DNA of 32,011 nt from Bacillota bacterium (GTDB lineage Bacteria; Bacillota; Bacilli; Bu12): NCBI GenBank assembly GCA_014896485.1, contig JADBKH010000024.1:1-32011 (forward strand), written 5' to 3'. This document shows, one piece after another, positions 17,470 to 25,563 of the stretch. The notes under the pieces were generated by a model. The model was not told the origin of the DNA. It worked only from the letters and a program-made list of their open reading frames with translations, and did not search any database. The translations under genes and the position numbers were made by a program. Numbering within the stretch: position 1 is the first letter of the stretch; every line of letters starts with the position of its first letter.

Positions 17470-18883
17470 GCAAAACGGGCGCCGCCAGATCGCCGTTGTC
17501 GGTGGTGGTATTGCCGGATTGGCGGCAGCATGGCAGCTGTATCAGGCCAGCCAACAAGGGGAACCGCTGTCGGTCACTTTATTCGAGGCTTCGGAACGGG
17601 TGGGGGGCAAGATCCGCTCGCAAGAGATCGACGGTTTTACAATTGAAGGAGGGCCGGACAGCTTTCTTACCTCCAAACCGCAAGTCATCAGGCTGGCAGA
17701 AGCGCTCCATCTGCAGGAGCTCCTTCTGCCCACCCAGCCAACCGACGGCTCCTATCTCTTCTCCCGCGGTCACCTGACCCGCTTACCTGCGGGGCTGAAT
17801 TTGATGGTACCTTCGGATATCAACGCCTTTCTGGAAAGCGATCTGCTCTCTTGGGAAGGAAAAGTTCGCTTGCTGCAGGATCTGGTCCTTCCCAAGCGAG
17901 AGAGTGACGCCGATGAAACCCTGGAATCTTTCGTCACCCGTCGATTGGGTAGAGAGGCGCTGGAGCGGATTGCAGAACCGCTGATCGCCGGTATTCATGG
18001 GGCGCCCCCTGAGAAGATGAGCATGCGTGCCGCTTTTCCGCGGTTCATCGAGATGGAGCAGCGCTATGGAAGTTTGCTCAAAGCCGCCCTGGCCAGCCGT
18101 CACACTCCCCCTCCCCCTCCCACTGCCGGGAAAACCTACTTCATGAGCTTTCGAAACGGCATGGAGACACTTCCCACCGCCATCGCGCAGTCATTGCCAC
18201 CAGGAACGATCCAACGAAACACGCCTGTTTCAGAAATCGTCGAAACGCCCTTGCAAAGTCATCGGTACCAGCTACGACTACAAGACGGCCGGCACATGGA
18301 CGCAGATGGTGTCATCGTTGCAACACCGCCTGACAAGACGCGTTCCTTGCTCTTTCACCTTGATCCTGAAGTCGCGGTGCTGGTGGGAGAGATTCCCCAG
18401 GGGGCTACTGCTACGGTCAGCTTCGGCTTTCTCAAAACGCAGATCCCACAGCCCTTGACCGGTAGCGGCTTTGTGATCCCAGCCGTAGAAGGACGTCGTC
18501 TTATGGGCGTCACCTATCTCTCTGAGAAGTTCGCGTATCGCGCGCCTTCCCCGGAATGGGTGGTTGTGCGCGGTTTTGTGGGCGGCCAGAAAGCACAACC
18601 GCTGATCGCTTCCGGAAAGGACGCACTGATTCAAGTCGTTCTCGACGAGCTTAGGGAGCTTGTGGGAGTAGTGGGGGAGCCGTCTTTTGCTTCTGCTTTT
18701 CTTTTCCCGCAAGCCATGCCACAATACCTACTTGGCCACCTGGATCGGGTAGCCAGCATCGAAGCAGCAGTCGCTCGTCATCCTGCTTTGGCGTTGGCAG
18801 GCAGTGCTTATCACGGGATTGGGTTGCCTGACTGCATCGAAAGTGGCGAACGCGCCGCTACTGTCCTTCTCACCCGCTTGTAG
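17462..18883 (+). CDS. hemY: Coproporphyrinogen III oxidase, HemY/CgoX type
   Basis: A 473-residue FAD enzyme of the protoporphyrinogen oxidase superfamily, which in Firmicutes oxidises coproporphyrinogen III to coproporphyrin III with oxygen. Evidence: the dinucleotide motif VVGGGIAGLAAAWQL (residues about 9-23), FEASERVGGKIRS, EGGPDSFLTSKP, EPLIAGIHGA, and the C-terminal FAD site AGSAYHGIGLPDCIESG. The 8-base overlap with hemH implies coupling. It is the last gene of the haem operon; hemG-, hemF- or hemN-type genes are not in the window. Confidence 0.95.
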   Translation: MDEQNGRRQIAVVGGGIAGLAAAWQLYQASQQGEPLSVTLFEASERVGGKIRSQEIDGFTIEGGPDSFLTSKPQVIRLAEALHLQELLLPTQPTDGSYLFSRGHLTRLPAGLNLMVPSDINAFLESDLLSWEGKVRLLQDLVLPKRESDADETLESFVTRRLGREALERIAEPLIAGIHGAPPEKMSMRAAFPRFIEMEQRYGSLLKAALASRHTPPPPPTAGKTYFMSFRNGMETLPTAIAQSLPPGTIQRNTPVSEIVETPLQSHRYQLRLQDGRHMDADGVIVATPPDKTRSLLFHLDPEVAVLVGEIPQGATATVSFGFLKTQIPQPLTGSGFVIPAVEGRRLMGVTYLSEKFAYRAPSPEWVVVRGFVGGQKAQPLIASGKDALIQVVLDELRELVGVVGEPSFASAFLFPQAMPQYLLGHLDRVASIEAAVARHPALALAGSAYHGIGLPDCIESGERAATVLLTRL

Positions 18884-18923
18884 GCTTTTTAAACGAAAGG
18901 TCCAAGACACATGTACAGAGAGG

Positions 18924-18957
18924 GTGCCAGGCCGTGCCACAACATGGCCATGGGCAC
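18924..18957. terminator. Weak hairpin between hemY and the PTS IIA gene
   Basis: GTGCC...GGCAC and an inner GGCC...GGCC pair around a 12-base loop between two convergent genes. No T-run follows on either strand, so it is at best a weak or factor-dependent terminator. Confidence 0.25.
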
Positions 18958-18963
18958 TTGCTG

Positions 18964-19272
18964 TTATCCAAGCCCTGTCTTCTCTTCTAGTCGGTGGATG
19001 CGCTCGTAAAGCGCAAACAGCTCCTCCCCCATGTTGAGCTCGATGACAGCTGCCATGAGGTGATCCTCGGCGTGGATGAGCACCAAATCCGGCGTAGCGC
19101 CCCCTACTTCCCGGGCCAATAACTGCGTTTGTGCACGTTCGGCCGCTTCGATTTCCTTGCGGGCCCGCTGCATCCCGGCGCGTGCTTCCTCCATCTGGCG
19201 GTCACGACAATGTTGCAGCGCGGCCTGCACTTCACCCCGCGCATTGCCGGCATGTACGACCAATGCCATCAC
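18964..19272 (-). CDS. PTS lactose/cellobiose-type EIIA protein, orphan
   Basis: A small helical PTS IIA of the Lac family, about 102 residues. Visible: LVVHAGNARGEVQAAL, RKEIEAAERAQTQLL and the phospho-acceptor region LVLIHAEDHLM with the active-site His and following Asp. EIIA passes phosphate from HPr to EIIB; no EIIB or EIIC is present here. Homology seems to start at TIEEFVM, before the GTG at 19272 and ATG at 19269, so the true start is unclear: a strong GGGGAGGGG (19291-19299) is spaced for initiation near ACG/ATC codons at 19282-19287. In frame, the upstream limit is the amylase TAG at 19309-19311. It lies directly after the GH13 gene and is probably co-transcribed with it. Confidence 0.8.
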   Translation of the reverse strand: MMALVVHAGNARGEVQAALQHCRDRQMEEARAGMQRARKEIEAAERAQTQLLAREVGGATPDLVLIHAEDHLMAAVIELNMGEELFALYERIHRLEEKTGLG

Positions 19273-19290
19273 AAACTCTTCGATCGTCGT

Positions 19291-19299
19291 CCCCTCCCC
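19291..19299 (-). promoter_or_regulatory. Strong ribosome site with no canonical start at normal spacing
   Basis: GGGGAGGGG on the minus strand, 10 bases after the amylase stop. The nearest in-frame GTG (19272) is 18 bases away, too far; ATC at 19284 is 6 bases away. Initiation may use a rare codon, or a base is wrong. Confidence 0.5.
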
Positions 19300-19308
19300 A
19301 TGCGGCTG

Positions 19309-21045
19309 CTATCGCTCTAACGACAGCAATGCAAATTGATAACCCCGTAGCTGTAACTGCAGCTGACCCGCCACATTGGCTGTAGCGCTGTGTCCCGAAA
19401 AAAGGTCGACCACCCGCTGCCCAGGGGTAAAGCCGCCGATCGGGGTTTCGATGGTCCCATTTCCCGTGTGCAAAACCACCTGAATGCGTTGGTCCGTGGT
19501 AAATCGTTCAAAATGCAGGAGTTCGTAGACGGGATCGGCGGCCACCAGGCGCCATTGACCTATACGCAGCGCAGGATATGCCTGGCGCAAGTGTGTCCAT
19601 TTTTGATAGAGCGCTAGCCGCTGGCGATCCTGTCGCTTCTCCTCCCAGATCATCGCCTGTCTGCAGGCAGGCTCCGCGCCACCGGTCAGTCCAATCTCAT
19701 CCCCATAGTAAATCATTGGGCTGCCCGGCCAGGTCATCTGCAACGCCAAGGCCAGTTCAAAGCGCTCGCGATCTTCCTCGAGCGCTGTCGCGATACGCAT
19801 CGTGTCATGACTGCCCAGCAGGTTCCAACTGGTGGTCAGGGCAGGAACAGAGTAACGCCCCATCACCTGACCCAAGTAACGGACATAGCGTTCAGGACCT
19901 ATCTCGCCCTTCGTCAATGCCAACGTGGCATCTCGGAAAAGATAGTTCATCACTCCGTGAAAAGCATGGGGACCCAACCACCGCAGTGCATCGTTCCATA
20001 CCTCACCGATGAGTACCGACTCTGGACGTAGTGCCGTCGTAAGCGCACGGATGGCCTGCCAAAACGAAGGCGCCACTTCGTCGGCCACATCAAGCCGCCA
20101 GCCGTCGATGGGTCCAACCTGCATCCAATGCGAGACGACCTCGGCGAAATACCGCTGCACTGCAGGACGCTCTGTAGCCAGTTTGGGCATCTGGGAAACA
20201 AAGCCAAAGGTGGCATAGGCGGGTCCTTGGTCCCCCTTTTGGGAAGACAGGGGATAGAACCAATTGGCGTAGGAAGAGGCTTCGCCTTTGGAAAGGAAAT
20301 CCTGAAACGGCGCAAATTCGCTCCCTACGTGATTAAAGACACCGTCAAGCAAAAGGTGAATGCCACGGCGATGAGCTTCATCCGCCAAACGTTGCAATGC
20401 TGCCTCGTCTCCGGCCCGAGGATCGATGCGGTAATAGTCGGTTATATCATAACGGTGATTGGAGGGTGAAAGGAAGATGGGCGTCAGGCAGAGCGCGTCG
20501 ACACCGAGACGCTGAAGGTAGTCCAGGTGTGCCATGATCCCGGCCAGATTGCCCCCCTGGAAATCACGGGCGTTGGGTACGGCTCCCCAGGGCTGCGTTG
20601 GTTCTGGACCACCGTCCGGCTCTCGAGCAAAACGATCGACAAAGATTTGGTAGATGACCGCTCCCTGTGCCCACGGCGGCGCAGAATGCTTCTCCTCATC
20701 AAAAAGGTACGGCAGTTCGAAAGGCCTTGCCCCCGACGCGGTCGTCGACCATCCCGATGAGCCCAGCCAACGGTCCTGCATCTTGTCCTGAAAGCAGAAG
20801 CGATAGGAGAGCCGCCGTGTACCCACCGGCACCCGGATACGAAATACCCAGCCCTCGGCCGTCGGGGCCCACGGTTCCAGATAGCCACGAAAGAGCGGTT
20901 CTTCTCCACGGTATTTGTCCCAAGTGACAACCGCAATGCTGTCGGGAGCGTGCCCCATCACCTGCAGACGTAGTTCGACACTGTCATCGCCATAGAAATA
21001 GACAAAAGGGGCACACGGTTCATGGTCGGCCTGCCAGCGGTGCAT
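19309..21045 (-). CDS. GH13 alpha-glycosidase (neopullulanase/cyclomaltodextrinase-like)
   Basis: A 578-residue protein with an N-terminal CBM34-like beta domain (about residues 1-120), then a GH13 catalytic barrel from GAVIYQIFVDRFARE. The four conserved regions are DGVFNHVG (about 230), GWRLDVADE with the nucleophile Asp (about 311), GEVWND with the acid/base Glu (about 344) and LLGSHDTMRI (about 410). There is no signal peptide, so it acts in the cytoplasm on imported maltodextrins or cyclodextrins. The CBM34 dimerisation domain and MYYGDE-like loop (MIYYGDEIGLTGG) place it with neopullulanase, cyclomaltodextrinase and maltogenic amylase, which sequence alone does not separate. GGGAGAG precedes the ATG. 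Confidence 0.93.
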   Translation of the reverse strand: MHRWQADHEPCAPFVYFYGDDSVELRLQVMGHAPDSIAVVTWDKYRGEEPLFRGYLEPWAPTAEGWVFRIRVPVGTRRLSYRFCFQDKMQDRWLGSSGWSTTASGARPFELPYLFDEEKHSAPPWAQGAVIYQIFVDRFAREPDGGPEPTQPWGAVPNARDFQGGNLAGIMAHLDYLQRLGVDALCLTPIFLSPSNHRYDITDYYRIDPRAGDEAALQRLADEAHRRGIHLLLDGVFNHVGSEFAPFQDFLSKGEASSYANWFYPLSSQKGDQGPAYATFGFVSQMPKLATERPAVQRYFAEVVSHWMQVGPIDGWRLDVADEVAPSFWQAIRALTTALRPESVLIGEVWNDALRWLGPHAFHGVMNYLFRDATLALTKGEIGPERYVRYLGQVMGRYSVPALTTSWNLLGSHDTMRIATALEEDRERFELALALQMTWPGSPMIYYGDEIGLTGGAEPACRQAMIWEEKRQDRQRLALYQKWTHLRQAYPALRIGQWRLVAADPVYELLHFERFTTDQRIQVVLHTGNGTIETPIGGFTPGQRVVDLFSGHSATANVAGQLQLQLRGYQFALLSLER

Positions 21046-21083
21046 GGGCTCTCTCCCTTCCCAGTTCTATCCCCTGTCTTGTC

Positions 21084-21437
21084 TCAGCGGTAGAGCAGCC
21101 AAATGCCCAATGCAATGACCACGGCACCGGCAACCTTATGAGCGGTTAGCGGCTCTTGAAACAAGAAAAACGAGAGGATCTCGATGAGAATATAACCTAC
21201 CGCAAGCGTTGGGTAAGCAATACTGAGCGGCATGCGCGAGAGGACGTAAAGCCACAGCAAGGAGCTGACGACGTATGCGGCAATCCCGGCCAGCACTTTT
21301 GGAGAAAGGAGCAGTCGCAGCAACGATGCATTGAAGGCGACCGTGCCAAACGAACTTACCCCTGCTTTCAAAAAAAGTTGGCCGACAATCCCCAAAAGGA
21401 TCGAAGCTGCCAAGATGACCGCAACTGTCTGTGTCAT
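21084..21437 (-). CDS. Four-helix SMR/EamA-like membrane transporter
   Basis: A 117-residue protein with four predicted transmembrane helices (about 3-22, 35-57, 63-83 and 95-115) of the drug/metabolite transporter superfamily. The pattern LSIAYPTLAVGYILIEILSFFLFQEPLT matches single EamA-repeat and SMR-like proteins (EmrE/ArnE relatives), where PTLAVGY is the conserved loop. The EmrE-type membrane Glu in TM1 is absent (QLFLKAG is seen instead), which argues for an ArnE/undecaprenyl-lipid or unknown role rather than a classical drug:proton antiporter. The ATG at 21437 has GGGAGG 9 bases upstream; the frame is open to 21488. It starts 144 bases after the heptad-repeat gene, past the palindrome, and is followed by the amylase 38 bases on. 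Confidence 0.8.
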   Translation of the reverse strand: MTQTVAVILAASILLGIVGQLFLKAGVSSFGTVAFNASLLRLLLSPKVLAGIAAYVVSSLLWLYVLSRMPLSIAYPTLAVGYILIEILSFFLFQEPLTAHKVAGAVVIALGIWLLYR

Positions 21438-21496
21438 GCTGCGTCGCCTCCCATTACCGCCCATCTGACGCCTCCACTCCAACCGCAACGGGAATC

Positions 21497-21525
21497 ATTG
21501 TCGCCCAATCGATGCAGACAGACAA
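21497..21525 (-). promoter_or_regulatory. Candidate promoter of the SMR-like gene inside the palindrome
   Basis: On the minus strand, TTGTCT and GACAAT are separated by 17 bases (plus-strand AGACAA 21520-21525 and ATTGTC 21497-21502). Each box matches four of six consensus bases. The -35 lies in one arm of the 22-base palindrome, so a protein bound there would control access. Confidence 0.35.
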
Positions 21526-21563
21526 GATGGACGACCCCCCAGTCGTCCATCTTGTCTGTCTGC
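21514..21563. repeat. Perfect 22-base inverted repeat with 6-base loop
   Basis: Arms 21514-21535 and 21542-21563 are exact reverse complements around CCCCCA. The arm begins GCAGACAGACAAG and ends GGACGAC. Neither strand has a T-run after the stem, so it is not a typical intrinsic terminator. It lies between the heptad-repeat gene and the SMR-like gene. Confidence 0.9.
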
Positions 21564-21581
21564 CTTTCTGGTATTTTCTCT

Positions 21582-23399
21582 TTACTGGCCAATGGCCTTT
21601 GTTTGCAGAAGGAAACGCACCTGTGCGGTCGAATGAGTAGGGATCGGTAAAAAGTGGGTATAGGCATCGGCTTGCGCTTTTCCGGCGTCAAAGTTTGCCT
21701 GTTGCGCGTAGGCCGTATTAAGGCCTTCGACCAGCTTCTCCCGCATGGCAGCCAGTCCCTGATCGAGCTGTTCGGTGCCAGTACCCACCTGCTTTTGGCC
21801 TTCCGCCAACTGCTGTGCACCCGCTTGCAACTGCGTGAGTCCGTCATTGGCCTGGGATAGACCGCTGGCCAATGTCGAAAGTCCTGGCATCTGTTGACCC
21901 TGCAGCTGACCCCCTTTGGCCAAGAGATCAAAGAGCGTCTGTACACCTCCCATCCCCTGGGAAAACTGCTTGAGACCATTGGCAACTCCTTGGGCCCCTT
22001 GGGAGAGTTGTGTAACAGCTGTCGGTAACGCCTTTAAAGGAGTAGCCTGCCCGCTCACTTGCTGCAATCCAGTGGAGACCTTTGGCAATCCTTCGGCCAA
22101 TCCTTGCAGCGCTTCAGCCATCTGCTTTAGCGCCTGCGCCTGTTGTTGCGCATCGGCACTTCCGGATGCCTGGACGGTTTGCGCATCTTTCAACAGCTGC
22201 TGGGCTGCTGGTTTTAGCGCTTGGGTAGGCTCTTGCAACTGTTGCATGCCCGTATTCAGCTGGACAAGCGCATCGGCCAATTTCGGCAAAGCATCGCTTT
22301 GCGTTTTCAATTGTGCCAATCCACCTGCCAGCTGCACACTCCCCTCCGAGAGCTGCTGGGCCGCCGGAGCCAGCTGCTGGGCTGCAGAAGCGCCCTGCAG
22401 GGCGACGCGTTTCTGTGCATCAGCAAGTTGGGCAAGCTTGGCAATTCCAGCCTGACTCTGCCCAAGTCCGGAAGCAATCTGCGCGGAACCATCCGCCAAT
22501 GGTTTACTCCCTACAGCGATGGCATTGGCGGCTTGCTCGATCTGGGTCAGGCCATCCGCCATCGGCTTCATCTGCCCGACAAGATCGGGCAAAGGCAAAT
22601 CGAGTACACCTGGGATCAGTTGAATCTGAAAAGAAGGAAGCTTCAGTGCATCACTTTGCACAGTCAGGGTGAGTTTGTCATCGGGTGCTGGATTGAGGAT
22701 CCAGGAGTAGTTGGTCGTCTTTCCCACCGCCACCGCCATCGCTTTGGGAGCATCCACAGATTGATATTGGTCCATAGGCAATCCCAAGGTCGCCATTGCG
22801 ATAAACGGCGTGTAGACTTCCTGCGATTGCGTTTGTCTCCCACCGCCATACTTCGGCGCCGTCACCTGTTTCTTCTCTTTCAGTTTGTTATGCAGCGTCA
22901 GGGTAACTTCAAGCTTACCAGATTGCCCGGCGATCTGGTTGGCATCGACTGGCTTACCGTTTAATTGATAATGGATCGAGACGGCCACCGGCAGCGGCTG
23001 ATCGCTCGTCGTTTGGTAGTAAAGGTCTCGGTAAGGGGCACCGTTTTGCGTCTTTGGCAGCCCTGTTTGGGTCAGATCAAGGTACCACACCGTCTCCTGT
23101 CCTACCCGTTGAGGGGTTTCAGGGCCACTCAAGTTGACCACGTTTTTCAACGGCTCCGGAATACGTATCGCAACTTTTCCTTCTCCGCTGACACGCAGCC
23201 AATCGACAACGGTCGCCTGTTGTACATGACCATCGGCTGACAGATTGGCATAGACCGTCTGGTGATCCGCAATCGACGCAAGGGAGGCAGGCGTTTCAGC
23301 TGCTTGTGAAGCCTCTCCTTGGCCGGTCCCCAGCACGACGATCAAACTCGCACACACTGCAAGTGCGCATCCCATACGCGTCGTTTTTTTGCTCCACAT
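21582..23399 (-). CDS. Exported heptad-repeat coiled-coil protein (YhgE/Pip-like) paired with an MMPL exporter
   Basis: A 605-residue protein. A signal peptide spans about residues 1-31, with cleavage likely near GEASQA. Residues about 35-275 form a beta-rich exported domain (KVAIRIPEPLKNVVNLSG, PVAVSIHYQLNGKPV, SGKLEVTLTLHNK). From about 280 to 570 it is almost entirely helical, with repeating LxxG-type heptads (for example QLSEGSVQLAGGLAQ and LTQLQAGAQQLAEGQKQV), as in YhgE/Pip proteins. Unlike typical YhgE there is no C-terminal membrane block; the protein ends in a short Gln/Leu tail, so it should be free or peripheral on the outer face. It lies 37 bases after the MMPL gene, with GAGGAGG before the ATG. 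A role as an external accessory to the exporter is inference. Confidence 0.82.
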   Translation of the reverse strand: MWSKKTTRMGCALAVCASLIVVLGTGQGEASQAAETPASLASIADHQTVYANLSADGHVQQATVVDWLRVSGEGKVAIRIPEPLKNVVNLSGPETPQRVGQETVWYLDLTQTGLPKTQNGAPYRDLYYQTTSDQPLPVAVSIHYQLNGKPVDANQIAGQSGKLEVTLTLHNKLKEKKQVTAPKYGGGRQTQSQEVYTPFIAMATLGLPMDQYQSVDAPKAMAVAVGKTTNYSWILNPAPDDKLTLTVQSDALKLPSFQIQLIPGVLDLPLPDLVGQMKPMADGLTQIEQAANAIAVGSKPLADGSAQIASGLGQSQAGIAKLAQLADAQKRVALQGASAAQQLAPAAQQLSEGSVQLAGGLAQLKTQSDALPKLADALVQLNTGMQQLQEPTQALKPAAQQLLKDAQTVQASGSADAQQQAQALKQMAEALQGLAEGLPKVSTGLQQVSGQATPLKALPTAVTQLSQGAQGVANGLKQFSQGMGGVQTLFDLLAKGGQLQGQQMPGLSTLASGLSQANDGLTQLQAGAQQLAEGQKQVGTGTEQLDQGLAAMREKLVEGLNTAYAQQANFDAGKAQADAYTHFLPIPTHSTAQVRFLLQTKAIGQ

Positions 23400-23436
23400 C
23401 TTTATCTTTCCTCCTCTCGGACAGGTTTCTCTTGGA

Positions 23437-25563
23437 TTATCCGGGAAAGGATGCAGGGGGGTTCCCTACACCGACCGGTACATTGCCTTCGGCTTTTTGT
23501 GACCGCCCCCAATGCAACGTCGTCCGCTCAATTACGGGAGTCAGCTTGTACAGCACGGCGGGCAACAAGCAGAGGATGATCGTCATCGAAAGAAGCGCAC
23601 CGCGTGCAATCATCTGCGTCAATTGTGAAAGAATGGGAATATCGCTCAAAACCCAGATCCCCACCAGCGCCAAACACAGGGAAAGACCGCTGGCAATGAT
23701 GGCTTGCGCACTGCGCGCAGTCGCCGCAGCAATCGCTTCCCTTGGTGGTCGAGTAGCGCGTTCTTCGCGGTAACGTGAAGTAAGCAGCAGCGCATAGTTG
23801 ATGGTAGAACCGAGTTGGATGGCACCCAGCGCCAAAGAAGCAACAAAGGGAACACTTTGACCCAGGAAGAAGGAGAGACCTAAATTCAAAAAGACGGCCA
23901 GTTCGATCACGGCAACCAGCAACACCGGAATACTGAAGGAAAGAAAAGCCACGCCAATGATCGCTGCGATCCCCACAATGGAGTACAGATCGACACGCCG
24001 CTGGTCCCCACTGATCATCTTGCTCAGATCATTTTCCAATACTGCTTGACCAGAGAGATAAACGCCCGGGCCAAAACGGGAGACCACTTGCTGTACATGG
24101 GCAAGGGTCTGCTGTCCTTGGTCAGAGGAAGCGTCAGCCTGGGTCGTCACCATGTAGTAGCGCGTCTGCCCATCGATGAATTGATCCCGAACGGCTTGGG
24201 GAACAAACGAGACTGGAACGGTGGGATCGGCGAGGGTGGCATATCCCACGACATCTGAAACGCCCGCAACGTCTTTGACGGCATCGACGAGCGCCTGTTC
24301 ACGGTTCGGGGCCAGGGTGTGGCCGATCACAATATACGAGGCGTCTGCCAAACCAAATCGCGATGTCACGGCATCTAAGGCCTGAATGGACGCAATCTTT
24401 TGCGGCATCATATGATTGACGTTGGTATCCACCTGATTGTTTGCATTGCCGATGGCAGCAGGTACGACCAATAAGACAAGTATACCGATCAAAGTCCAAG
24501 GGTGCCGCATGACCAAACGACCTAATCCGTCCAGTTGGGGGATCAACGGACGATGGCGCAATTTTTCGACCGCACCATCACACAAGAGGATGAGGGACGG
24601 AAGCAGCGTGAGCGCCAAGAGTACGCTGATGGCCACACCCCGAGCCATGGTAATGCCGATGTCACGTCCCAATCCGATATTCATCGCACTCATCGCCAAA
24701 AAGCCGGCGATTGCAGTCGCAGCGCTGGCCAAAACCGCTTGTGCTGTACGGCCGATTGCCTTCGCCATCGCCTCGTGGAAAGGGAAATGATCCCGCTCTT
24801 CCAGATAGCGCATGATGAGAAAGATTGAAAAATCCATACTGACACCAAGTTGCAATGCGGCTGCGATCGCTTGGGTGATATAGGAGAGGCTGCCCCCAGT
24901 AAAGTAGGGAATGCCGAGGTTGATCACCACGCCGACTCCCATCGCCAGCAAGAAGAGAAAGGGGAGCAGGAACGAAGGCATCACAGCCAACAACAAGACT
25001 AGGAGCAAACCGCCTGCTGTCACCAGATACAGAGGCAGCTGTTTCTGAAGCAGCGACTGCAGATCAGCGAGGATAGCCGGCTCTCCTGTCACCTCGGCTC
25101 CCCCGTCAAGAAGGGCACGAATGTGGGAGATAGTCGCATTGGTTCGGGGATCACCGGGTGGAGTCGTCAAGGAGATTTGTAAAAGCGTAGAGCCATCTTT
25201 GGCGTAGAATTGGTCGACCAATGCTTGGGGCCAAAAAGACTTGGGAACCGTCAGATCGGCGAGTGAATCGGACCAAGTGACCTTGCTGACATTCGGAACA
25301 TGTGCAATGCGATCCTTAAGGGCAAGGACGCGCCAGTCCGGTGTTTTTTGGAGCAAAACGACCACAGAACCGTTCATCCGAAAATGGTCGTCCAGAATGC
25401 GTTGACCTTGCATGGCCGGGAGATCTGCGGGCATGTACGAGAAAAGATCATAGTTGACCCGTGTATGCGCAGCACCATACGCAGCGGGAATGGCCAAAAG
25501 GAGACAGAGGGTGAGAATAACCCACCGCAAGCGCACGATCTGGGTTCCGATGCGCTCAAACAT
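23437..25563 (-). CDS. MMPL/RND family membrane exporter
   Basis: A 708-residue transporter of the MMPL branch of the RND superfamily, with the internal duplication expected: one N-terminal TM (about 13-30), an extracytoplasmic loop of about 140 residues, a five-helix bundle (about 180-330), then the same pattern again (TM near 350, loop, bundle to about 690). Diagnostic segments are SYMPADLPAMQGQRILDD, LQLGVSMDFSIFLIMRYLEERD in the first half and LGAIQLGSTINYALLLTSRYREER in the second. The second-half Asn (TINYALLL) replaces the more usual Asp of TM10 (TVDYALF). Homologues export lipids, siderophores or antimicrobial compounds in Gram-positives. It overlaps the marR stop by 8 bases (25556-25563). 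Confidence 0.92.
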   Translation of the reverse strand: MFERIGTQIVRLRWVILTLCLLLAIPAAYGAAHTRVNYDLFSYMPADLPAMQGQRILDDHFRMNGSVVVLLQKTPDWRVLALKDRIAHVPNVSKVTWSDSLADLTVPKSFWPQALVDQFYAKDGSTLLQISLTTPPGDPRTNATISHIRALLDGGAEVTGEPAILADLQSLLQKQLPLYLVTAGGLLLVLLLAVMPSFLLPFLFLLAMGVGVVINLGIPYFTGGSLSYITQAIAAALQLGVSMDFSIFLIMRYLEERDHFPFHEAMAKAIGRTAQAVLASAATAIAGFLAMSAMNIGLGRDIGITMARGVAISVLLALTLLPSLILLCDGAVEKLRHRPLIPQLDGLGRLVMRHPWTLIGILVLLVVPAAIGNANNQVDTNVNHMMPQKIASIQALDAVTSRFGLADASYIVIGHTLAPNREQALVDAVKDVAGVSDVVGYATLADPTVPVSFVPQAVRDQFIDGQTRYYMVTTQADASSDQGQQTLAHVQQVVSRFGPGVYLSGQAVLENDLSKMISGDQRRVDLYSIVGIAAIIGVAFLSFSIPVLLVAVIELAVFLNLGLSFFLGQSVPFVASLALGAIQLGSTINYALLLTSRYREERATRPPREAIAAATARSAQAIIASGLSLCLALVGIWVLSDIPILSQLTQMIARGALLSMTIILCLLPAVLYKLTPVIERTTLHWGRSQKAEGNVPVGVGNPPASFPG

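Noticed and set aside
21514-21563. The long palindrome as a guanidine riboswitch or standard terminator
   Set aside because: No ACGR loops or paired hairpins of a guanidine-II element are present, and no T-run follows the stem on either strand.
21916-22964. Two long plus-strand frames of 179 and 247 codons
   Set aside because: They arise from the repetitive heptad coding sequence on the other strand and show only low-complexity residues such as runs of Ala, Ser and Cys.
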